5,160 nt of DNA, from assembly GCA_030633225.1 (NCBI GenBank), contig DAOVTF010000163.1, positions 1 through 5,160 of the forward strand, in the 5' to 3' direction. Below, piece after piece: positions 1 through 5,160 of this stretch. Position numbers and translations under genes: made by a program. Positions within the stretch are counted from its first letter, which is position 1. Each line of letters opens with the position of its first letter. Source of the DNA: Flavobacteriaceae bacterium. GTDB taxonomy: Bacteria > Bacteroidota > Bacteroidia > Flavobacteriales > Flavobacteriaceae. The notes under the pieces are model-generated. The model ran no database searches, had not been told where the DNA came from, and saw nothing but the letters and a program-made list of their open reading frames with translations.

Positions 1-2
1 AA

Positions 3-755
3 AAAACCGAATTATATGGTAATTTAAATCTTCTTTATTTAAAATTATCTATGCTTACTGGTTTTGATACATCAACTTTAAAAACCTACAATTTTGAATT
101 AAAACCTTGGCTTTTAAAAGAAGACCATAAAACATTTAACAATAGACCTGAATTACAAGCTTTAGATGCTGCAATAAGTGCATTTGACTATAAATTGAAA
201 ATGAATAAATCTTCATTTTTACCTAAAATTCAAGCATTTGCAACTTTATCATATTTCAATCTTTTTGATGCATCAATAAAAACGCCATATAATACACCTA
301 TTACTGATCAACCAATAAATTTAGACCTAAATCATTTTGAAAGTTTTCCATCATATTTATTAGGAGTTGGTTTTGAATGGGAAATTTTTAATGGATTAAA
401 AAACAGCAACGAAATTCAAAAAACTACCATTGAAAAGGATATTGCAGAAAACAAAAAAAATGATACTTCCGAAAAATTAGAACTTTATGCGCAAAAAGTA
501 AAAATTGATCTATCAGTTAAAAACCAGCAAATCCTATTAAAAGAAAAAGAAAAAGAGGTTGCATTCAATACATTACACTTAGCAATTAAAAGTTACCATG
601 AGGGTTTAATTTCAATTTCTGAAAGACTAGAAGCTGAAACCGATTATCAAGAAGCAGTTTTAGATTACTATAAAATAATTACTTTACAACGAAAAGCAGC
701 ATTAGAATTGCTAGTCTCTACAGGGAGTTTAACAGTAAAAAATTTAAATAATTAG
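3..755 (+). CDS. TolC-family outer-membrane efflux channel, C-terminal part (5' end outside window)
   Basis: Outer-membrane channel subunit of a tripartite exporter, forming the barrel and periplasmic tunnel that receives substrate from the adaptor. The frame is open from the left edge (250 codons visible, about half of a usual 420-480 residue TolC protein). The ATG at 51 is an internal methionine in a leucine-rich stretch (LKLSMLTGFD), so it should not be taken as the start. Numbering from the first visible codon, the second TolC repeat begins with NRPELQALDAAI (47-58), the typical helix-opening motif. FLPKIQAFATLSYF (72-85) and LLGVGFEWEIFNG (119-131) fit the two membrane beta strands. Long lysine/glutamate-rich helices follow, with a turn at YHEGLISISERLEAE (198-212), a standard TolC-family signature. 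The protein ends in TAG. The adaptor gene follows after 20 bases, so the two are probably cotranscribed. Family assignment is secure; substrate cannot be read from this protein. Confidence 0.93.
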   Translation, partial: KTELYGNLNLLYLKLSMLTGFDTSTLKTYNFELKPWLLKEDHKTFNNRPELQALDAAISAFDYKLKMNKSSFLPKIQAFATLSYFNLFDASIKTPYNTPITDQPINLDLNHFESFPSYLLGVGFEWEIFNGLKNSNEIQKTTIEKDIAENKKNDTSEKLELYAQKVKIDLSVKNQQILLKEKEKEVAFNTLHLAIKSYHEGLISISERLEAETDYQEAVLDYYKIITLQRKAALELLVSTGSLTVKNLNN

Positions 756-775
756 ATACTTACAAATTATTACCC

Positions 776-1759
776 ATGAAAAATAAAAAACACATCCTAA
801 TATTAATAATTCCTGTACTCATTGTTTTGATAGGAATCGCAGTTTTATATTTCATCAAACCTGATGCCGACAATAAAAGGATGTTTGTTGGCTTATTTGA
901 AACAACTGAAATTAGAGTGGCATCAGAAATACCTGGACGTATTGAACATATTTATGTAAAACTTGGTGAAAAAGTTGAAAAAGGACAATTATTAGCTTCT
1001 ATAGAAAGTGATATTCTTGATGCAAAAATTCAACAAGCAGAGGGAATGTATTCTGCAGCAGAATCTGTTAACGAAAAAGCAAATAAAGGTGCCCGAAAAC
1101 AACAAATTCAAGCTGCTAATGACAAATATGAAATGGCAAAAAGCCAATATGTGTTTGCCGAAAGTTCTTATAAAAGAGTTCATAATATGTTTAAAGACAG
1201 CTTGGTATCAACGCAAAAAATGGATGAGCTTACTTTTAAAAGAGATGCTGCCAAAAAACAAATGGAAGCTGCAAAATCCATCTACAATATGGCTTTAGAA
1301 GGAGCAAGAACTGAAGATAAAAAAGCAGCTAAAGGTCAATTAAGTGCTGTAGAAGGAAAAGTTAATGAGGCAAAAGCATTTTATAAAGAATTGAAGATTT
1401 ACGCTCCAACAGATGGTGAAATATCTTCAAAATTAGCAGAAGAAAGTGAAGTGATGCCTGCAGGGTATCCAATATTTACCATTCAAAAATTAGAAGATAT
1501 TCATGCTGTAATTCATATTCGTGAAGATTTTTTAAAAGACTTTGAAATGGGAAAAGAAATTTCGGGTAAGTTACCTGCCTTTGAAAATAAGACCTATAAA
1601 TTCAAAGTCACTTATATCTCACCAATAGCTGATTTTGCAGATTGGATTCCAACAGCAGACAAAGGCAGATTGGATATGAAAACATTTGAAATTCATTTGT
1701 ATCCCATCGAAAACATTTCAGGAATTCGACCTGGCATGAGTATCAATATCAAACTGTGA
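776..1759 (+). CDS. HlyD/YbhG-type periplasmic adaptor (membrane fusion protein)
   Basis: Periplasmic adaptor linking the inner-membrane permeases to the TolC-type channel. It has an uncleaved-looking N-terminal anchor: lysines at 2, 4 and 5, then a hydrophobic helix at about 7-27. The first half of the lipoyl domain is at about 43-77 (VASEIPGRIEHIYVKLGEKV, then KGQLLASIES). A long alpha-helical hairpin spans about 78-203, rich in Ala, Lys, Gln and Glu. The second lipoyl half is at about 206-237 (KIYAPTDGEISSK, then PAGYPIFTI), followed by the beta-barrel and membrane-proximal region ending in IRPGMSINIKL, a classic adaptor C-terminus. At the hairpin tip, R134, M138 and S145 have the spacing of the RLS motif used for TolC docking (R128/L132/S139 in AcrA). 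The two hairpin arms carry matching GAR motifs (105-107 and 176-178), as in YbhG relatives. Length (327) is close to YbhG (about 330). ATG 776 is the natural start because the anchor follows directly. It ends in TGA, immediately followed by TAA and the TTG of the permease gene. Confidence 0.94.
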   Translation: MKNKKHILILIIPVLIVLIGIAVLYFIKPDADNKRMFVGLFETTEIRVASEIPGRIEHIYVKLGEKVEKGQLLASIESDILDAKIQQAEGMYSAAESVNEKANKGARKQQIQAANDKYEMAKSQYVFAESSYKRVHNMFKDSLVSTQKMDELTFKRDAAKKQMEAAKSIYNMALEGARTEDKKAAKGQLSAVEGKVNEAKAFYKELKIYAPTDGEISSKLAEESEVMPAGYPIFTIQKLEDIHAVIHIREDFLKDFEMGKEISGKLPAFENKTYKFKVTYISPIADFADWIPTADKGRLDMKTFEIHLYPIENISGIRPGMSINIKL

Positions 1760-1765
1760 TAATTG
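1757..1765 (+). promoter_or_regulatory. Stop-stop-start junction (TGA TAA TTG) between adaptor and permease 1
   Basis: The adaptor stop TGA (1757-1759) is followed in the same frame by TAA (1760-1762) and then directly by the TTG (1763-1765) that I assign as the permease 1 start. No Shine-Dalgarno-like sequence precedes it, and the leader is less A-rich than those before the other genes. The arrangement suggests that ribosomes finishing the adaptor reinitiate at the TTG. A weak start fed only by reinitiation could lower permease output relative to adaptor; this effect is inferred. Confidence 0.6.
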
Positions 1766-2926
1766 TTAAAAATTATAACTAAAATATTTATTAGAGAGGT
1801 CTTAATCCTAAAACAAAGACCAGCTGCCTGGATATTATTATTGGTAATCCCCTTAGGTATATTCTTTTATTTGGGTTCTATTTATGAAGAAGGGGCAATT
1901 GAAAATGTTTCTGTAGCAATAAAAGATAATGACCATTCGGCCTTAAGCCGTAAGATTATTCAATATATAGAAGCTGCTCCGAAATTGAATGTGGTTAAAT
2001 TTTTAAATTCAAATGACAATGTCGATAGTTTTTTCAGAGACAATCCTGATATTAAAGGATTTTATTTGATTCCTAAAGATTTTTCAAAAAATATATTCTT
2101 AGGTAAACAAGAAAAAATAATTGTCTATACCAATTCCTCCAATATTATTTATGGAAATCTTTTGTTTAAAGAAGCGGCAACATTTATCAATACAATTTCA
2201 GCAGGAATTAACTTGAATTCATTTAAATTAAAAGGCATACCACACGAAAAAGCTGTAAAAATGATCATGCCAATAAGAGTAGTTACAAAACCAATGTTTA
2301 ATTCCTACTATAATTACTTGTATTATTTACTGCCTGGATTAACAACTGTTTTATTACAAATGATCGTCTTTTTTTTAGCAGCCAGATCCATCAACTCAGA
2401 ATACAATAAGCAAACATTTCAAGACCTTTTAAAACTGGCTAAAGGAAATATTCTAATTCTACTTTTAGGTAAGTTATTTACATATACTTTTTTAGGGTTT
2501 TTGGTTGGTACAATTATTTTTGCTTTTGTTCACCCCTTGTTAGGAGTTCCAATAGGTGAAAATACCATCTCTTTTTTAAGTATTGTTTTAATATTTGTAA
2601 TGACCAATGCTATGTTAGGAATAATGGTTTCTACCATTTTTAAAGATGAAGCCATGGCAATGGATGTTTCATTTGTGTACAATTCACCAGCATTTGTTTT
2701 TAGTGGATTTACTTTTCCTATTATGGCAATGCCTACATTCAATGCATGGTATGCACAACTTATCCCCTACACACACTTTTTAAATGCTTTTATTAAAGGA
2801 ATTGAAATGAAAACTCCAATGTCATTTTTATACCAACATATCATTAGTCTTTTATTTTTTTTTGTTGTAGGATATATTGTTACTGTAACAATATTATTAA
2901 TTCGTCTTAATAAAAGTAAAATATGA
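1763..2926 (+). CDS. ABC-2 type permease 1 (YbhS/YbhR/YhhJ-like), TTG start
   Basis: Inner-membrane permease of an ABC-2 type exporter, probably one half of a heterodimer with the next gene. The predicted topology is one N-terminal helix (about 21-40), a large periplasmic domain (about 41-183), then five hydrophobic segments (about 185-206, 228-256, 268-291, 303-320, 359-381). The periplasmic domain has family motifs DNDHSALSRK (55-64) and GFYLIPKDFSKNI (99-111). The C-terminal half has SGFTFPIMAMP (314-324) and the following IPYTHFL, equivalent to the SGxxxPxxxMP signature of ABC-2 permeases. The start is unusual: an in-frame TAA lies directly before TTG 1763, and the first in-frame ATG (2261, codon 167) would remove the first helix and most of the periplasmic domain. 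With TTG, the distance from start to the shared GSIY motif (41 residues) nearly equals that of the paralogue (40). Length of 387 is normal for the family. No ATP-binding domain (Walker A, signature motif) is present. The substrate is unknown. Confidence 0.92.
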   Translation: MLKIITKIFIREVLILKQRPAAWILLLVIPLGIFFYLGSIYEEGAIENVSVAIKDNDHSALSRKIIQYIEAAPKLNVVKFLNSNDNVDSFFRDNPDIKGFYLIPKDFSKNIFLGKQEKIIVYTNSSNIIYGNLLFKEAATFINTISAGINLNSFKLKGIPHEKAVKMIMPIRVVTKPMFNSYYNYLYYLLPGLTTVLLQMIVFFLAARSINSEYNKQTFQDLLKLAKGNILILLLGKLFTYTFLGFLVGTIIFAFVHPLLGVPIGENTISFLSIVLIFVMTNAMLGIMVSTIFKDEAMAMDVSFVYNSPAFVFSGFTFPIMAMPTFNAWYAQLIPYTHFLNAFIKGIEMKTPMSFLYQHIISLLFFFVVGYIVTVTILLIRLNKSKI

Positions 2927-4089
2927 AGAGCTGGGTTGCCATATTAAAAGATGAATTACAATTAATTTTTCAGGATAAAAGTATATTGCTTACCTGTTTG
3001 GTTGCCCCTATTTTGTATGCTTTTTTCATTGGCTCCATTTACATGGAAAAAGATGTTTCTGAAATACCTATTGCCATTGTCGATTATGATCACTCTAATT
3101 TATCCAGAAAAGTTTCCAATCTGGTTGATTCAAATGAAAAAGTTAAAGTATTTGGTCATTATTCTTCATTGGAAGGTGCAATGTTTTCTTTTAATAATTT
3201 GGAAGTTCAAGGAATATTAATAATCCCAAATAATTTTCAAAAAGAAACAATGAACTTAGATGGGACTCATGTGGAACTGATTCTAAATAACACCAAATTC
3301 CTTACATCAAATGAAATAAACAAGGGTGTGCAACAAGTAATGCTAACCATTTCCGGGGGAGTTAGAATGCAATATTTTATCAGCAACAAAGTACCTATAG
3401 AATTGGCAAAACAACAAGCACAACCCATTTTACCAGTAATTAAATCCGTTTATAATGCTACCAATAATTATGGTGATTATTTACTACCCATTTTACTGAT
3501 TTTAATTTTACAACAAACCTTAATTATTGGTTTTGGACAAAGTGTAGTTCACGAATTTAATCATGGTTTACTTTCTAATTTAAAAAACACTTCTTTTTAT
3601 GATTTTATGAAGGTTATTTCAGCAAAGAGTTTTTATTATATCGTTTTATATATAGCTTACTTTTTTATTTTCTATAAGTTGATTTTCCCTTATTATCATC
3701 TTGATTTTAAAGGATCTATAATTTTACATTTAGTTTTAAGTAGTCTTTTTGTTAGTATTGTAATTTTATACACAATACTTCTGGCATCCTTTTTTAAAAC
3801 CACCATTGGTTGGACTGAAGTATTAGCGTTTTCAACTTACCCTTTATTTTTAGTTTCAGGATATTCTTGGCCTATTGAAGTTATGCCTAAATTGTTACAA
3901 TATTTTGCAAACATACTTCCATCAACACCCTATTTTAAAATTTTTAGTATGCTTTCTGTTGAAGGTGCAGAACTAAGCAATATCAAAAGTGGTTTTATTC
4001 ACTTATTAATTTTATTAGTTTTAGGATTTGTTTTGTTGTTGGTTAGGTTTTTATTTATAAAACAAAATTTAAAAAAATTAAACCTATGA
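2923..4089 (+). CDS. ABC-2 type permease 2 (YbhS/YbhR/YhhJ-like), paralogue of permease 1
   Basis: Second inner-membrane permease of the exporter. It shares architecture and length (388 versus 387 residues) with the preceding gene: an N-terminal helix at about 20-39 ending in FFIGSIYMEK, a periplasmic domain at about 40-183 with DYDHSNLSRK (54-63) and GILIIPNNFQKET (97-109), and five hydrophobic segments at about 185-206, 231-256, 264-290, 301-318 and 358-379. The ABC-2 signature appears as SGYSWPIEVMP (312-322) followed by LPSTPYF. Between the second and third membrane segments the usual coupling-helix region reads HEFNHGLLSNLKNTS, diverged from permease 1 (SEYNKQTFQDLLKLAKGN), which suggests fixed, non-equivalent roles. 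The ATG overlaps the TGA of permease 1 (ATGA at 2923-2926), a sign of translational coupling that would favour equal production of the two subunits. No ATPase domain is fused to it. The family call is secure; substrate and whether it heterodimerises are inferred. Confidence 0.93.
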   Translation: MKSWVAILKDELQLIFQDKSILLTCLVAPILYAFFIGSIYMEKDVSEIPIAIVDYDHSNLSRKVSNLVDSNEKVKVFGHYSSLEGAMFSFNNLEVQGILIIPNNFQKETMNLDGTHVELILNNTKFLTSNEINKGVQQVMLTISGGVRMQYFISNKVPIELAKQQAQPILPVIKSVYNATNNYGDYLLPILLILILQQTLIIGFGQSVVHEFNHGLLSNLKNTSFYDFMKVISAKSFYYIVLYIAYFFIFYKLIFPYYHLDFKGSIILHLVLSSLFVSIVILYTILLASFFKTTIGWTEVLAFSTYPLFLVSGYSWPIEVMPKLLQYFANILPSTPYFKIFSMLSVEGAELSNIKSGFIHLLILLVLGFVLLLVRFLFIKQNLKKLNL

Positions 4090-5135
4090 CACATATAACC
4101 AAAACCATTTTATTAGGTTTTTTCGTCCTGTTAATATCCTGTAAAGCAAATTTTGAGCCTTTACAAAAAGAGAATAATAAATATAGTGTTTCGACTATAG
4201 AACAGTTACAAGATGAAAATTATAAACAAAAAATAGAAAGCTTTTATAAAAGTGGAAAAGAAGGAAGTTTTACTGGAAAAGCTGGTATAAGTATTTACTA
4301 TAAAATTTTTAAGCAAACAGGTATAGAAAAGGCAGCAATACTAATTTCCTCAGGAAGAACTGAAGCTGCAATTAAATATAAAGAATTGATTTTTGATCTT
4401 TATAATAATGGTTATTCAATTTATATCCACGATCATCGCGGACAAGGACTTTCAGGTAGAATGACCGAGGATCCCGAAATGGGTTTTATCGATGATTTCC
4501 AGTTTTATATTGATGATATGAAATATTTTTATGATAATTATCTGGTAAAGAATAAAACTAAAAAGATATTTCTTTTAACTCATTCAATGGGTGGTGCCAT
4601 TGGTATGACCTACTTAGAGCAATATCCAAATGATTTTAATGCTGCTGCTTTTTCATCCCCGATGTTAGGTCTTAAACCGCCAACTTGTGCTGCTGTTAAA
4701 TTACTAATAAGAAAAGAACCAAAATATGCTTTGGGTGAAACAAAATATAACGATGATAAAATATCTTTTGATAAAAATCATCTAACAGGTTCAGAAATAA
4801 GATATAATCGAATGATTGAAGCTTTTAATAAAGTGCCAAAAGCAAAATTAGGCGGAGCAACATACCAATGGGTGCACAAATCATGTAAGCAATTTGAACA
4901 TATTTTTAATAATATTGAAAACATCAAAACACCTTTTATTCTGCTTTCAGCACAAAATGATAAAATTGTAGATGTTTATGCTCATAAAAAATTTATTAAA
5001 AAGGCTCAAGATTTAAATAAAGAATGTAAAGCTTATATTGTTGAAAATGCTAAACATGAACTTTTTATAGAAAAAGATGAACAAAGAATTGAGAGTCTAA
5101 ATGAAATATTAAAATATTATTCTCAATATCAATAA
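4086..5135 (+). CDS. pldB: PldB-like lysophospholipase (alpha/beta hydrolase) with lipoprotein signal
   Basis: Predicted serine hydrolase that removes the acyl chain from lysophospholipids, as E. coli PldB (lysophospholipase L2, 340 residues) does. The N-terminus is a lipoprotein signal: hydrophobic stretch 8-17 and lipobox LISC with Cys19 as the lipidated residue, so the enzyme should be membrane-anchored outside the cytoplasm. The alpha/beta hydrolase fold covers about 60-345. The nucleophile elbow is THSMGG (165-170) with Ser167; likely acid is Asp292 in AQNDKIVD and likely base is His324 in NAKHELF. PldB-like blocks from memory of the E. coli protein include HDHRGQGLSGR (115-125), SPMLG (191-195), GGATYQWV (256-263) and HELFIEKD (324-331). 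The residues after Cys19 (KANFE) are not a clear acidic surface-export signal, so a periplasm-facing position is more likely than the cell surface. The ATG overlaps the permease 2 stop (ATGA at 4086-4089), making it part of the exporter operon. A related monoglyceride lipase or esterase activity is the main alternative. Confidence 0.86.
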   Translation: MTHITKTILLGFFVLLISCKANFEPLQKENNKYSVSTIEQLQDENYKQKIESFYKSGKEGSFTGKAGISIYYKIFKQTGIEKAAILISSGRTEAAIKYKELIFDLYNNGYSIYIHDHRGQGLSGRMTEDPEMGFIDDFQFYIDDMKYFYDNYLVKNKTKKIFLLTHSMGGAIGMTYLEQYPNDFNAAAFSSPMLGLKPPTCAAVKLLIRKEPKYALGETKYNDDKISFDKNHLTGSEIRYNRMIEAFNKVPKAKLGGATYQWVHKSCKQFEHIFNNIENIKTPFILLSAQNDKIVDVYAHKKFIKKAQDLNKECKAYIVENAKHELFIEKDEQRIESLNEILKYYSQYQ

Positions 5136-5160
5136 TAACAAATCCTCTAAAAAAATAAAT

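Larger units (their letters stand above)
3..5135 (+). other. Putative exporter-lysophospholipase operon (channel, adaptor, two permeases, hydrolase)
   Basis: Five plus-strand genes run with gaps of 20 and 3 bases and then two 4-base ATGA overlaps, leaving no room for internal promoters or terminators that I can recognise. The promoter must lie upstream of the window, and I see no terminator hairpin in the 25 bases after the last stop. The gene order channel, adaptor, permease, permease matches a complete periplasm-spanning ABC-2 exporter except that no ATP-binding subunit is present in the visible part. Cotranscription is inferred from spacing. Confidence 0.8.

Noticed and set aside
756..775. 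Possible internal promoter or ribosome-binding site before the adaptor gene
   Set aside because: The 20-base gap holds no Shine-Dalgarno motif and no convincing Bacteroidota -7 (TAnnTTTG) element.
992..1183. Minus-strand open frame of 63 codons inside the adaptor gene
   Set aside because: It lies fully within a well-supported adaptor gene, has no recognisable domain and has a composition expected from the antisense of Lys/Gln-rich coding sequence.
1008..1298. Plus-strand frame-shifted open frame inside the adaptor hairpin
   Set aside because: It is a shadow of the adaptor coiled coil; the other frame encodes a continuous, conserved protein.
2530..2742. Minus-strand open frame of 70 codons inside permease 1
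   Set aside because: Antisense shadow of a membrane protein gene with no domain or leader of its own.
2855..2863. Run of nine T bases inside permease 1 (also T8 at 2369-2376 and A8 at 453-460), possible slippage sites for phase variation
   Set aside because: Such runs are expected in DNA this AT-rich; the frame is intact across all of them, and the T runs simply encode phenylalanines in membrane helices.
5136..5160. Possible terminator after the last gene
   Set aside because: The 25 bases are A-rich but show no inverted repeat, and the window ends too soon to judge.
1..5160. Mobile element, CRISPR array, tRNA or other RNA gene
   Set aside because: No tandem spaced repeats, terminal inverted repeats, transposase motifs or tRNA-like folds were seen; nearly all bases are in five coding genes.

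Overview
The window is one compact, AT-rich, plus-strand gene block with almost no non-coding DNA. Strongly biased AT composition, A-rich leaders without Shine-Dalgarno motifs and the protein style point to a member of the Bacteroidota, most likely a flavobacterium-like organism. This is inferred from composition and gene style; there is no rRNA or other marker gene in the window. TGA acts as a normal stop codon.

Layout: (1) the C-terminal part of a TolC-type outer-membrane efflux channel, whose reading frame is open to the left edge, so the true start lies outside the window; (2) after a 20-base gap, a complete HlyD/YbhG-type periplasmic adaptor (membrane-fusion protein); (3) after a TGA-TAA double stop, a first ABC-2 type permease that must begin at a TTG or another non-ATG codon; (4) a second, paralogous ABC-2 permease overlapping the first by 4 bases (ATGA); (5) a PldB-like (lysophospholipase L2) alpha/beta hydrolase with a lipoprotein signal, again overlapping the previous gene by 4 bases (ATGA). 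The last 25 bases after the hydrolase show no hairpin or other feature.

Together genes 1-4 encode the parts of a tripartite export machine: an inner-membrane ABC-2 permease heterodimer, an adaptor and an outer-membrane channel. The layout resembles the E. coli ybhGFSR and yhiI-rbbA-yhhJ systems, but no ATP-binding subunit is encoded between adaptor and permeases, where those systems have one. The ATPase may lie upstream of the window, be supplied in trans, or be absent. The tightly coupled lipoprotein lysophospholipase suggests that the exporter is connected to envelope lipid or lysolipid handling; that link is inference from gene order. The most interesting signals are the missing ATPase, the coupling of a lipid hydrolase to the pump, and the lipid anchoring of a PldB-type enzyme.
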